Shown here piece after piece: positions 1 to 7,849 of a DNA stretch of 32,711 nucleotides. Position 1 is the first letter of the stretch, and each line of letters opens with the position of its first letter. The translations under genes were made by a program, and so were the position numbers. The notes beneath the pieces were generated by a model. The model made no database searches. It saw nothing but the letters and a program-made list of their open reading frames with translations, and was not told where the DNA came from. Source of the stretch: Bacteroidota bacterium (GTDB lineage: Bacteria > Bacteroidota > Bacteroidia > Sphingobacteriales > Sphingobacteriaceae); the NCBI GenBank assembly GCA_018266935.1, contig JAFDZL010000461.1, forward strand, positions 1 through 32,711, given 5' to 3'.

Positions 1-1532
1 CCGACGAGTCGGACCAATTCAATTTTGCCGGCGATCCCACGGCATTGACGCTTTTCAGGCAGAATTATACCACCTCGCACGAAGGCTTGTACGACCATTT
101 GCCCGTCAGCAGGATCAAACCCGATACGCTGATGGACCTGCCTGCATTGTTTGAGTATCCCAAAGGTATTTATATGGCAATCACTGAAGCCAACCTGCTG
201 GATTATGCAGGAATGTATCTGATCAAACACAACGGCGTGCTGCAGAGCAGCCTGTCGCCGTTACCACATCAAACCGAGATCAAAGTCAAGGCAAAATTGC
301 CCCATAACAGCCCCTGGCGGGTAATGATGATCAGCGACAGGGTGGGCGCATTGATCGAGTCAAATATCCTGACCAATCTTGCAGAGCCATGCCGAATTAA
401 AGATGTCTCCTGGATCAAGCCCGGTAAAACCACTTTCCCGTGGTGGAATGGCAATGTATCCCCGGATACTTCGTGGGCGCCGGGGAATAATTACGATTTC
501 AATATGTACTATGTCAATTTCTGCGCGAAGTATGGGCTTGCTTATCATTCGGTAGTGGAGTACGGTTTGCACGAATGGTATGTGAACGACGGCGCCGGTT
601 TTCAACCCGGCCCTCATGCCGAGCCATGGAAAGCGGTGCCGGGCCTGGATATGCAGCAGTTGTGCGACTCGGCGGCTAAGGTAGGTGTTGGTATAAGAGT
701 TTGGGTGCATTTTTATGCGCTTTACCCCAATTTAGACAAAACCTTTGACCAGTATCAGAAATGGGGCATCAAAGGCCTGATGTGCGATTTTATGGACCGC
801 GACGACCAGGAAATGGTGAACGCCCAGGTGGAGATACTGGAAAAAGCCGCGCAGCATCACCTGCATATCCAGTTTCATGGCGCGTATAAACCGACCGGCT
901 TAGCCCGCACTTATCCCAATGAGTTTACCCGCGAAGGCACATTGAATTACGAGAACGATAAATGGGGCGACTGGGTAACCCCCGACGCCGACCTGAATGT
1001 GGCCTTTACCCGGGCTTTGGCCGGTTCGACCGACTACCATTTGGGTGGATTTCGCGCAGCGAACAAAAAGACGTTCAGGGCGCATTATACCAGGCCGATG
1101 GTATTGGGAACACGCTGCCACATGCTGGGGATGTACGTGGTGCTCGAGAACGAACAGGGAATGATATGCGATAACCCCGATGCTTATATCGGTCAGCCGG
1201 GATTCGAATTTTTGCAGCAGGTTCCGCTCACCTGGGACGAAACCAAAGTGCTGAACGCAAAAGTGGCCGAATATGTCACCATCGCGCGGCGTAAAGGCAA
1301 TGAATGGTATATCGGCACGATCAGTAACAATACAGCGCACGACATCAAAACCTCACTTTCTTTTTTACCAGCCGGAAACTATACCGCCGAAATCTACAGC
1401 GATGCACCGGACGCAGATACCGACCCGAATCATTTGACCAAAGTTATTCAGCAGGTAACCAACCAAAGTGTTATCGACACCAAATTGGTTGCCAGTGGGG
1501 GACAGGTGATGAGGGTTTATAAAACCAACTAA
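1..1532 (+). CDS. Glycoside hydrolase family 97 protein, 5' end missing
   Basis: The reading frame is open from the first bases, so the gene starts before the window and its signal peptide and the beginning of the N-terminal beta-sandwich are not visible. GH97 enzymes are exo-acting alpha-glucosidases or alpha-galactosidases, usually periplasmic or surface-attached in Bacteroidota. Counting from the TTG at 45, the central barrel shows KPGKTTFPWWNG (about 125-136), the strongly diagnostic DFMDRDDQ (248-255) and FHGAYKPTGLARTYPN (277-292). The C-terminal stretch with YIGTISNN fits the GH97 C-terminal beta domain. Asp248 sits where retaining GH97 enzymes carry their nucleophile, and Glu303 in LNYENDKW is a candidate acid/base. 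By eye this favours the retaining (alpha-galactosidase-like) branch over SusB-like inverting enzymes. Neighbouring genes upstream are not seen. The family is certain, the substrate is not. Confidence 0.93.
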   Translation, partial: DESDQFNFAGDPTALTLFRQNYTTSHEGLYDHLPVSRIKPDTLMDLPALFEYPKGIYMAITEANLLDYAGMYLIKHNGVLQSSLSPLPHQTEIKVKAKLPHNSPWRVMMISDRVGALIESNILTNLAEPCRIKDVSWIKPGKTTFPWWNGNVSPDTSWAPGNNYDFNMYYVNFCAKYGLAYHSVVEYGLHEWYVNDGAGFQPGPHAEPWKAVPGLDMQQLCDSAAKVGVGIRVWVHFYALYPNLDKTFDQYQKWGIKGLMCDFMDRDDQEMVNAQVEILEKAAQHHLHIQFHGAYKPTGLARTYPNEFTREGTLNYENDKWGDWVTPDADLNVAFTRALAGSTDYHLGGFRAANKKTFRAHYTRPMVLGTRCHMLGMYVVLENEQGMICDNPDAYIGQPGFEFLQQVPLTWDETKVLNAKVAEYVTIARRKGNEWYIGTISNNTAHDIKTSLSFLPAGNYTAEIYSDAPDADTDPNHLTKVIQQVTNQSVIDTKLVASGGQVMRVYKTN

Positions 1533-1539
1533 TCAACTA

Positions 1540-1655
1540 TGTCATTGCGAGGAGGAACGACGCCTGTCCCGAACTCGTTTCGGGAAAGCAACCTCGTAGC
1601 TATTCCTGTGGGATGTGAAAGCCGACGGGATTGCCGCGCTGCGCTCGCAATGACA
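1540..1655. repeat. REP-like palindromic intergenic element
   Basis: The element begins with TGTCATTGCGAG (1540-1551) and ends with its exact reverse complement CTCGCAATGACA (1644-1655). Inside it is a second hairpin, CCCGAA (1568-1573) with TTCGGG (1579-1584). The outer arms are a word I recognise as abundant between genes in Bacteroidota genomes, so this is probably one copy of a dispersed palindromic family rather than a local terminator. It lies just after the GH97 stop codon and is followed by an AT-rich tract with repeated AAATCGTAA-like words (about 1654-1685). No protein is likely here. Confidence 0.7.
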
Positions 1656-1685
1656 AATCGTAAATCTAAAATCGTAATTCGAAAA

Positions 1686-1910
1686 TCAAAACAAATCCGT
1701 CACCCTCGTATGCTTCCTCTTCACATACTTACGGATGTCCAGCACGATACCCGCAAAAAAGTAAAAGATCAGCGGAAAGCCCACAGCCAGGAATGATGAG
1801 TAGATAAAAAACAACCTGATCTTGGAAATAGAGATATTGAAGCGCTCGCCGAGGTAGGTGCAAACGCCGAAAGAGTAACGTTCAAAAAAGGTAATTATCC
1901 GTTGCAGCAT
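1686..1910 (-). CDS. PspC domain-containing membrane protein
   Basis: This 74-residue protein matches the short PspC domain: a basic, aromatic N-terminus with FGVCTYLGERFNIS (about 14-27), then a hydrophobic segment of about 28 residues containing an FPLIFYFFAGIVLDIRKY core, then a charged tail. In enterobacteria PspC is an inner-membrane sensor of phage-shock and envelope stress, but stand-alone PspC domains in Bacteroidota have no proven partner and no pspA, pspB or pspF gene is visible here. The ATG lies one base after the TGA of the upstream DUF2851 gene, so the two are almost certainly one transcript with coupled translation. Confidence 0.88.
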   Translation of the reverse strand: MLQRIITFFERYSFGVCTYLGERFNISISKIRLFFIYSSFLAVGFPLIFYFFAGIVLDIRKYVKRKHTRVTDLF

Positions 1911-1911
1911 A

Positions 1912-3198
1912 TCAGGTAGTTCTTAGTATTTTATTTCCAACGCCGCATTGCAGGCATTTCTTATGGCTGCAGTAGCTATTTTTTAGCTCGAGCAGCGCCT
2001 GCGAATCAAATGCGGTATTTACGCTTATACCTACAGAATCAAAATTAGTTACAATATTGTTTTGTTCAGCAGGTAATTTTTCCAACAATTTTAAGCTTCG
2101 GTTGATAAAATACTCCTGCTGGTTATGTTTGCCATAACAGAACAAAAATAGTGCAAAAGTGTTCAGCAGCAGAATATCGATGGACGATTGCCCCAATGCT
2201 TTGGACGAAGCTTTCGACTCCGCATCAAAACGATAATGCGTGTCCCAGTAAGGATTTATTTCCAGCCGCGTGAACAATTCTCGCAACTGCGTGACGTCCC
2301 TGATCTCGATCATTTTTGAGAACAAGTGGTTCGATCTCACAATGAGCGCGGCAAACTGCGCCAGCCTGATCGTCGGGAAATTCTGCGGGCGCATCCGCAT
2401 AAATTTCCAGAGGTGTTTTTCAATTGGCACGAGGTTATATTTCTTTCGCAGAAAATTATGCTCCTCCTTCAGCTTATTGGGATATTCGTCCTGAAACTCA
2501 TCCTCCAAAAATCCCGCCTGCCCGAATATCAGCGCCTCGATCTGCGATGGATTATTCTTATGTTTCGCCAAAGTCAATTGCGGCAATGACTTCGCTAATA
2601 ATTCAAAAGGCAGGGCGTTGGTTTTAAACCCGAACTGCGCCGCCAGGAACTGGTAAAACGTTTCTTCCCAGTCGCCTTTGTTTTTCGCTAACGCCGCTGT
2701 CACCGTGGCCGATCTTTTTTCCAGCCGTTCGACCAACACCCGTGTCAGCCAGTTGCGCAGCGTCATATCGTCAACGCTGCGGATACTGCCCTCGCAGGGG
2801 ATAAATTGCTGGGTGCCATAGATCAGGCGGTGGTAGCGGTTATACAGGTCGTCCGGGATGCGTTCTTTCAGTTCAAGGGTCGGCAACTGCCGGCCATCCG
2901 GTAAAACGATTGGTTCGTCGTCGCGATAAACCACATGCAGGATCACGTTCTTATAAGCGTTATCGTTCGTATGCCCGTGTCTGTGCCAGTCGGACGAATT
3001 GATATGTATTTCCACATTCCCGGCCCAGGTGGTATCGCCGACACGGATGCGCGCATTATGAAAATCCGGCCCCGAGTCGCTGTTAGGCAATCCCGCCGAA
3101 AACACTTCGAGGTTTTCACCCGTAGTGGTTTGCAGGTTGTCGCGGTTGAACAACCGGAATTTCCAGATGTAATGGATAAAGTCTTCGGAGAAAAACAT
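1912..3198 (-). CDS. DUF2851 family protein
   Basis: This 428-residue soluble protein has no signal peptide and is recognised by its family-wide N-terminus (FSEDFIHYIWKFRLF, residues 3-17), the block NSDSGPDFHNARI (about 39-51), EIHINSSDWHRHGH (62-75) and a C-terminal cysteine cluster CSHKKCLQC (about 411-419). The family is almost restricted to Bacteroidota and its biochemical role is unknown. The His/Asp-rich N-terminal block and terminal Cys cluster suggest metal binding, which is inference. It leads a two-gene unit with the PspC gene. A promoter-like element ends 4 nt before the ATG, so the mRNA may be leaderless. Confidence 0.9.
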   Translation of the reverse strand: MFFSEDFIHYIWKFRLFNRDNLQTTTGENLEVFSAGLPNSDSGPDFHNARIRVGDTTWAGNVEIHINSSDWHRHGHTNDNAYKNVILHVVYRDDEPIVLPDGRQLPTLELKERIPDDLYNRYHRLIYGTQQFIPCEGSIRSVDDMTLRNWLTRVLVERLEKRSATVTAALAKNKGDWEETFYQFLAAQFGFKTNALPFELLAKSLPQLTLAKHKNNPSQIEALIFGQAGFLEDEFQDEYPNKLKEEHNFLRKKYNLVPIEKHLWKFMRMRPQNFPTIRLAQFAALIVRSNHLFSKMIEIRDVTQLRELFTRLEINPYWDTHYRFDAESKASSKALGQSSIDILLLNTFALFLFCYGKHNQQEYFINRSLKLLEKLPAEQNNIVTNFDSVGISVNTAFDSQALLELKNSYCSHKKCLQCGVGNKILRTT

Positions 3199-3202
3199 CA
3201 GC

Positions 3203-3210
3203 CTAAGATA
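3203..3210 (-). promoter_or_regulatory. Candidate -7 element for DUF2851 gene
   Basis: On the minus strand TATCTTAG matches the Bacteroidota -7 consensus TAnnTTTG at seven of eight positions and is followed by exactly four bases (GCTG) and the ATG. A clear TTTG at the -33 position is not seen, only a TTTTCG at about the right distance. The spacing predicts transcription starting at or within a base or two of the ATG. Confidence 0.4.
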
Positions 3211-3290
3211 GTGAATTAAGGGGATGCGAAAATTTGTAAAAAATTTGTTACCTTAATGGGCGATTTACATTTAGTTATTCAATAGCCCCT

Positions 3291-3467
3291 ATGCCGATAA
3301 AAACGGATTTACCCACCTGTAAGCGTTGCGGTTTTAAATTCAGCGCCCGTGTGCGGCGGCCTCTTTGGTTTAAAATACTGTTTTTCTGGTTGCCCATTAA
3401 ACGTTTTTATTGCATTAACTGTGAAAGAAAAGCCTATATATGGTGGCCTGAACGGGAAGATTACTAA
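3291..3467 (+). CDS. Small zinc-ribbon-like protein (58 aa)
   Basis: This short ORF begins MPIKTDLPTCKRCGFKFSAR and carries two Cys-x2-Cys knuckles, C10-x2-C13 and C41-x2-C44, separated by a basic, aromatic segment rich in Trp, Phe, Lys and Arg (residues 20-40), and ends with acidic WWPEREDY. Paired knuckles of this spacing are the pattern of a treble-clef or zinc-ribbon fold. The hydrophobic, basic middle could touch membrane or nucleic acid. It is the only ORF fitting the gap between a divergent gene (DUF2851) and a convergent one (Asp-box lipoprotein), so it would need its own promoter. TACCTTAA at 3249-3256 is a weak candidate. The function is unknown. The four ordered cysteines argue against chance. 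Confidence 0.6.
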   Translation: MPIKTDLPTCKRCGFKFSARVRRPLWFKILFFWLPIKRFYCINCERKAYIWWPEREDY

Positions 3468-3486
3468 AACTCCCGGAAAATCCAGC

Positions 3487-4797
3487 TTACGGTATCCTGT
3501 AATAAACCCCAAATCCCGGGCTGCCCAATACAAAGACCGAGTTTTGCCCGATAGTATAGGTCGGAAGTCCGATGTTGCCTAATTGAGAGGTTACCTGGCT
3601 GAATGAGGTGAAGTTGCTGGTTTGGTAAACGCCGATACCGGCATAAGAAAAATAATAAACGCCCTTCACCTGGCTAATGTTGTCGATATTGGGGTAACTT
3701 GTAAGCGTACTGATGAGGCTTTGCGTAAACACCGGCGACCAGCTGGTGCCGCCATCAATGGACTCGTAGATATAGGCGGTGCCGTCCGGTGCATCATGCG
3801 GCGTGCCGGCAAACAGGTTCCCTTTATTGTCAACAAAGAGCGATTCGACATTAGACAGGATATAGTTGCCGTTAGCGCCGATGTTTTGCCAGGTGCTGGT
3901 ATGCAGCGGCAGCATATAAACAGAATTATCCGAGCCGATCACAAACAGGTTGCCGTTCGGCAGCTCGACAGGGTAGGTGGCCGGCCCCATCGGGAGCCCG
4001 AAGTCATTTTCATTCCAGCTTTGTCCCTTGTCGGTTGAAATAAACAGCCCGTTTGAATTGGTCACGATCAGGTTACCTGAGGCAGTATAAGCCATATCCG
4101 AAAAATTCACACTCCAGATGCCGTTGGCTGTGCTGCTCCAGCTCTGGCCGTTGTCGGCCGAGAGGAATATGCCATCATTCTGCGTTGCGACGAAAATGCC
4201 GGCCGCGGTAGAAAGTATCTTGTTTACAAAATGTGTGTTCCCAAAGGCGGTAAGGGGATGCCAGCTTTTGGCGTTATCATCCGAGTAGTAGGGGTACGCT
4301 GTGCGATTGACCGAGGCCAGTATGCGGCCCGAGCTTAAGGCGGTTACATTGTTCACCGGGAAGTTTTGCAGGCAGCCCCCGCGATGCCATCCGCCTGCCG
4401 GCGCTAAGCCCGTGGCTGCAACTGATACCGAATCTATTTTAGCGCCGGTGTTGTCTAACAAGATAACTTTTAGCGACTGTGCGCCCGTTTCGCCGCTCAG
4501 GTACCAGGCGTAAGATGCCTGTCCTGTTGCGTTAACAGTAGCCTCACTGGTAACCAGGTCCTGGCAGCCCGAACGTTTGAATTGTACGGTATAGCCCGTA
4601 AGTGCAGAGCCGTTATTGGTGGCCTTAATGACGATAGAATCCTTCAGCTGATTGCCGATCGTGTCGGTTTGGTTGCTGCCTTTAACGATTTTGAGATACA
4701 GCCCCCCGGACGGCGGATTGATAGGTTGCCTGGTATCTTTTTTGCAGCTGAAAATAAACAGCGTCAATACAGGAACAAGGTAGAAAAGCTTCTTCAT
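3487..4797 (-). CDS. Lipoprotein with Asp-box (BNR/sialidase-like) beta-propeller
   Basis: This 436-residue protein has a lipoprotein signal (MKKLFYLVPVLTLFIFSC, lipidated Cys18) followed by KK, then a Pro/Gly spacer and an Ig-like domain (about 30-130). The rest is a repeat domain with Asp-box motifs of the S-x-D-x-G-x-x-W type: YSDDNAKSW, LSADNGQSW, ISTDKGQSW and ESIDGGTSW. These occur in sialidases, photosystem assembly factors and many BNR-repeat surface proteins and mark beta-propeller blades. The Arg triad and Asp of a true sialidase are not evident, so catalytic activity should not be assumed. It is probably a periplasmic or surface-exposed propeller with a binding role. It stands alone, with an 81-bp AT-rich gap to the DUF1345 gene behind it. 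Confidence 0.82.
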   Translation of the reverse strand: MKKLFYLVPVLTLFIFSCKKDTRQPINPPSGGLYLKIVKGSNQTDTIGNQLKDSIVIKATNNGSALTGYTVQFKRSGCQDLVTSEATVNATGQASYAWYLSGETGAQSLKVILLDNTGAKIDSVSVAATGLAPAGGWHRGGCLQNFPVNNVTALSSGRILASVNRTAYPYYSDDNAKSWHPLTAFGNTHFVNKILSTAAGIFVATQNDGIFLSADNGQSWSSTANGIWSVNFSDMAYTASGNLIVTNSNGLFISTDKGQSWNENDFGLPMGPATYPVELPNGNLFVIGSDNSVYMLPLHTSTWQNIGANGNYILSNVESLFVDNKGNLFAGTPHDAPDGTAYIYESIDGGTSWSPVFTQSLISTLTSYPNIDNISQVKGVYYFSYAGIGVYQTSNFTSFSQVTSQLGNIGLPTYTIGQNSVFVLGSPGFGVYYRIP

Positions 4798-4878
4798 AAA
4801 CTCTGTAGCTCACATACGGGCTTTTATACGTTAAATAAATCTTAAAGGTTATTAAAAATCAAATAATTATAAATCATT

Positions 4879-5565
4879 TTATGACGATACCAAACCTGAA
4901 ATAATATTGATGCCGAGCGCTACAATGGCTGTGTTGAAAATAAACGAGATAAGGCCGTGAAGCCAGGCCAGGCGCCGTATTGGTTTTGCAGAAATTTCAA
5001 CGTCTGACACCTGGAACGTCATACCAATGACGAATGCGAAGTAAACGAAGTCCATATAGTCAGGGTGCTCGTCTTCGGGAAAATCCAGCCCGCCGCCGGT
5101 TTTGGGAGTACCGTCATCATGCGCAACGTCGTAATACATATGCGCATAGCGCAGGGTGAAGATGGTGTGCACCAGCCACCAGGAAACGAATACGGCCGTA
5201 ATAGATAACAGGATATGATCGCTCATATTTTGGCTATGACCTTTAGCCGATTTCAGCAGGAAATACACTGCCAGTAAGCTGAAAACAGATGCTATGATCA
5301 CTATGGCGAAGATCATGGTACGGCTCGAATCCTGCAGCCTGGCTATTTTTTGCACCTCGCGGGGATGACTTGATACGATGGTGATCCACATTAAAATGAT
5401 CGCGATCAGGGCAAATCCCATCCAGGCGAATAATAAGGCGGACGGGAGCGAAAGCCTTGGATAGGCCAGTAAAAACGTGATGACACCGGCAACCAGGCTG
5501 ATCATTGCCCGGTGGTGCGCGTCCATTTTCATAAATAAGTGGGGATTGGGGTTGATATTAGTCAT
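4879..5565 (-). CDS. DUF1345 domain-containing membrane protein
   Basis: This is a 228-residue integral membrane protein with about five hydrophobic segments (roughly 18-35, 40-60, 85-108, 122-142 and 202-225). It fits DUF1345 by the HHRAMISLVAGV opening, the SWWLVHTIFTLRYAHMYY block (about 133-150) and the DYMDFVYFAFVIGMTFQVSDVEI block (about 173-195), which is the family signature. The role is unknown. It is found widely in bacteria as a predicted inner-membrane protein. A second in-frame ATG (Met12) would also give a reasonable N-terminus. The nearest gene on the same strand upstream is the YwbE-family gene 110 bp away, separated by a repeat tract. Confidence 0.88.
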   Translation of the reverse strand: MTNINPNPHLFMKMDAHHRAMISLVAGVITFLLAYPRLSLPSALLFAWMGFALIAIILMWITIVSSHPREVQKIARLQDSSRTMIFAIVIIASVFSLLAVYFLLKSAKGHSQNMSDHILLSITAVFVSWWLVHTIFTLRYAHMYYDVAHDDGTPKTGGGLDFPEDEHPDYMDFVYFAFVIGMTFQVSDVEISAKPIRRLAWLHGLISFIFNTAIVALGINIISGLVSS

Positions 5566-5642
5566 TGGTTTATTCCGAAAGCAGGTTAAGTTCCGATAGT
5601 TAGCCGGACCGAAAGATGATGTGAATATAGGATATTTTGAGA

Positions 5643-5682
5643 ACTTTCGGACTTGCGGACTTTCGGTCTTTCGGACTATTCA
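5643..5682. repeat. 8-bp-period tandem tract (ACTTTCGG type)
   Basis: The units run ACTTTCGG, ACTTGCGG, ACTTTCGG, TCTTTCGG and then a decayed ACTATTCA. The tract abuts and slightly overlaps the stop codon of the YwbE-family gene on the minus strand. Upstream, GACCGAAAGA at about 5607-5616 is a near inverted copy of a unit, so part of the tract could fold into a hairpin. A tract with the same units occurs at 22454-22480. Confidence 0.75.
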
Positions 5683-5870
5683 AAAATCTCCGCCACACGT
5701 CCAATTTGCCCATCCTCAAGCCGAACTTTAATTCCGCGCGAGTGAAAAGCCGAACTCGTCAACAGGTCCTTAACAACGCCGCGGGTGCGTTTGCCGCTGC
5801 GCTGGTCCTTTTTGAGGATGATATCCACTTCGAGGCCGGGATAGATGTCTTTGCGGTACTGGCCGTTCAT
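5676..5870 (-). CDS. YwbE family protein
   Basis: This small basic soluble protein of 64 residues matches the YwbE family (former DUF2196) over its whole length: MNGQYRKDIYPGLEVDI at the start, KKDQRSGKRTRGVVKDLLT in the middle and GIKVRLEDGQIGRV near the end. The fold is predicted to be a small beta-barrel and the function is unknown. The frame stays open to a GTG at 5885, but the ATG at 5870 gives the family-typical N-terminus and has a GGTGGA-like site about ten bases upstream. It follows argH by 18 bases and is probably co-transcribed with it. Confidence 0.87.
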   Translation of the reverse strand: MNGQYRKDIYPGLEVDIILKKDQRSGKRTRGVVKDLLTSSAFHSRGIKVRLEDGQIGRVAEIFE

Positions 5871-5888
5871 ATTATTTGATTCCACCGA

Positions 5889-7223
5889 TTATTTCAGCAG
5901 TGATTCCACCGATTTCCTTACCGTTTCAAAGTCGAAGCTCTTGATCAGCTTGTCCATAGCTTGGGTGATCTTGTCGTTATTCAAATTACCGATGCTGCCT
6001 TCGTGGGTGTGCTGCACGGTCTTTTCAGGGTTAAAATTACCCTGTTCAATGGCCAGGCCAACCTGCCGGTAAGCATCGCGGAACGGAACCCCGCTCAAAA
6101 CCAGTTTATTTACTTCATCGACGCTGAACAGGTAAGCATATTTCGGATCGTCGAGGATATTCCGTTTTACTTCGATATGCTGCAGCATGAAGTCAGCCAT
6201 TTGCAGGCATAATTTAAGATCGGTAAAAGCCGGGAACAGCAATTCTTTCAGCAATTGCAGCTCGCGATGGTATCCTGAAGGCAGATTAGTGGTCATAATG
6301 GCCACGTCATTAGGCAGCGCCTGCAGGCGGTTGCATTTACCCCGCATGATCTCCCAAACATCCGGGTTCTTTTTGTGCGGCATAATGCTGCTGCCCGTAG
6401 TAAGGGCATCCGGGTAGCTTATAAACGCGAAGTTCTGACTGAGATACAGGGCCTGATCCATCGCGAATTTTGCTAAGGTGGCCGCAATTGAAGCTAATGC
6501 CTGGGCGATGACCCTTTCCGTTTTTCCCCGGCCCATCTGTGCATAAACAACGTTGTAATTTAACCGCTCGAACCCTAATAGTTCCGTCGTCAAAGTACGA
6601 TCGAGCGGGAAAGACGAACCGTATCCTGCCGCAGACCCCAATGGATTTTTGTTGGTGATCTTATAGGCTGCCAGCGTCAGCTCAAGATCATCGATCAGGC
6701 TCTCGGCGTAAGCGCCGAACCACAAGCCAAACGACGAAGGCATGGCTACCTGCAGGTGCGTATAACCGGGCAGCAGCACATCTTTATGTTTTTCGCTGAG
6801 CGCGATCAGTGAGCGGAACAATGCTTCGGTCGCCTCCACAACATCCTTCAACTCGCTGCGGAAGAAGAGCTTCAGGTCAACCAGCACCTGGTCGTTGCGC
6901 GAACGGCCGCTGTGTGTTTTTTTACCGGCATCGCCAATTCTGCGGGTGAGTAACAGTTCGACCTGCGAATGCACGTCCTCCACATCTTCCCAGATCGAAA
7001 ATTTGCCGGCGAGGACGTCTTTGTAAATGTTTTTCAGTTCGCTTTGAACAGCATCGAGGTCTTCCTTACCAAGTAAGCCGATACTATGCAGCATCCGGGT
7101 ATGCGCAAGGGAGCCCAGCACATCGAACGCGGCCATCTGGGCGTCAAATTCCCTGTCGCGCCCCACGGTGAAGTTTTCTACGAGTTCGTTTACGTTGACG
7201 GATTTCTGCCAGATTTTAGACAT
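5889..7223 (-). CDS. argH: Argininosuccinate lyase
   Basis: This cytoplasmic enzyme of the fumarase/aspartase superfamily cleaves argininosuccinate to arginine and fumarate, the last step of arginine synthesis. The 444 residues include HSGRSRNDQ (104-112), GYTHLQ with catalytic-type His156, and the superfamily signature GSSIMPHKKNPD (277-288) with the catalytic serine in GSS. The length is slightly short of the usual 455-470 but all core blocks are present. No other arginine-pathway gene is adjacent, so this is a detached argH. It lies 21 bases after the GNAT gene, yet a promoter-like CATATTTG sits in that gap 4 nt before the ATG, so it may be transcribed independently. Confidence 0.97.
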   Translation of the reverse strand: MSKIWQKSVNVNELVENFTVGRDREFDAQMAAFDVLGSLAHTRMLHSIGLLGKEDLDAVQSELKNIYKDVLAGKFSIWEDVEDVHSQVELLLTRRIGDAGKKTHSGRSRNDQVLVDLKLFFRSELKDVVEATEALFRSLIALSEKHKDVLLPGYTHLQVAMPSSFGLWFGAYAESLIDDLELTLAAYKITNKNPLGSAAGYGSSFPLDRTLTTELLGFERLNYNVVYAQMGRGKTERVIAQALASIAATLAKFAMDQALYLSQNFAFISYPDALTTGSSIMPHKKNPDVWEIMRGKCNRLQALPNDVAIMTTNLPSGYHRELQLLKELLFPAFTDLKLCLQMADFMLQHIEVKRNILDDPKYAYLFSVDEVNKLVLSGVPFRDAYRQVGLAIEQGNFNPEKTVQHTHEGSIGNLNNDKITQAMDKLIKSFDFETVRKSVESLLK

Positions 7224-7227
7224 AGTG

Positions 7228-7235
7228 CAAATATG
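7228..7235 (-). promoter_or_regulatory. Candidate -7 element for argH
   Basis: The minus strand reads CATATTTG, then CACT, then the argH ATG. It matches TAnnTTTG at seven of eight positions and lies inside the 21-bp gap between the GNAT and argH genes, with the same 4-nt spacing to the start codon as five other genes in the window. The upstream -33 box would fall at the end of the GNAT gene and is not clear. Confidence 0.38.
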
Positions 7236-7244
7236 GCATAAATT

Positions 7245-7775
7245 TTATTCATTGCCGCCTGCTTTAGCTGGCGGGCTGAGAGCATAAACAAGATATTCTC
7301 CATTCGCTCCGGCGAGCTCAAACCCTGATTTTTCCAACAGCTTTATCGATCTCTCATTCTTTTCATTTGACTCCGCAGTTATCTCTTTAAATTTCAACTC
7401 TTCGAAGCCGAATTCAATTACTTTCTGCAGCGCTTCCGTCATTAGCCCACGCCCCTGGTATTCCGGTAGCATTTCGTATCCGAGCTCGGCTTTAAAATTG
7501 CCCCAGTCAATATGCCAGTATAGGATTGTGCCGATTAGTTTCGTTTCACCTATCAGGGTCAGCGCCCAGAATACCGCCTCATCTGTTGCTGCTTTAGCTT
7601 GTATCATGCGGATAAAATCGTGCGCGTCGTCCATCGTCACGGCGCCCTGGCGGGCGGTAAGTGCGTTGACGCTTGCGTCGGTACGCAGGCGGAATATCTC
7701 TTCCGCGTCCTCGGGCAGTAGCTCGCGCAGGAAAAGGCGTTCGGTGGTCAGGCTGGTGAATCGGGAAGTAGCCAT
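7245..7775 (-). CDS. GNAT family N-acetyltransferase (RimJ/RimL type)
   Basis: This 176-residue protein is of the RimJ/RimL (Acetyltransf_3) type. It opens with TTERLFLRELLPEDAEEIFRL, has the ELGYEMLPEYQGRGLMTEAL block (about 113-132) whose QGRGLM is the acetyl-CoA pyrophosphate-binding loop, and ends the fold with N-x2-SIKLLEKSGF. Such enzymes acetylate protein N-termini or small-molecule amines, and the substrate cannot be told. The last residues, SPPAKAGGNE, look appended: they are encoded by a GC-rich hairpin (7254-7276) beyond the usual end of the fold. It may be transcribed with argH. Confidence 0.9.
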   Translation of the reverse strand: MATSRFTSLTTERLFLRELLPEDAEEIFRLRTDASVNALTARQGAVTMDDAHDFIRMIQAKAATDEAVFWALTLIGETKLIGTILYWHIDWGNFKAELGYEMLPEYQGRGLMTEALQKVIEFGFEELKFKEITAESNEKNERSIKLLEKSGFELAGANGEYLVYALSPPAKAGGNE

Positions 7776-7823
7776 CGGCTTTATGATAATGTTACAAGAT
7801 AAAACAAAGTAGCCGATTAATTC

Positions 7824-7831
7824 TATTTTTG
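7824..7831 (+). promoter_or_regulatory. Candidate -7 element for GH36-like gene
   Basis: TATTTTTG is an exact TAnnTTTG match, 18 nt before the chosen ATG at 7850. It lies in the short gap between divergent genes. An upstream TTTG at the normal distance is not obvious. Confidence 0.4.
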
Positions 7832-7849
7832 ACCGTCACCACTTTCGAA

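Noticed and set aside
1539..1796. An 85-codon frame after the GH97 gene
   Set aside because: It runs through the palindromic repeat and into the antisense of the PspC gene, and resembles no protein.
1686..1910. A phage-shock operon
   Set aside because: Only a stand-alone PspC domain is present. No pspA, pspB or pspF is nearby, and its partner is DUF2851.
3487..4797. A sialidase
   Set aside because: Asp boxes are present, but the Arg triad and other catalytic residues of sialidases are not seen. A non-catalytic propeller is safer.
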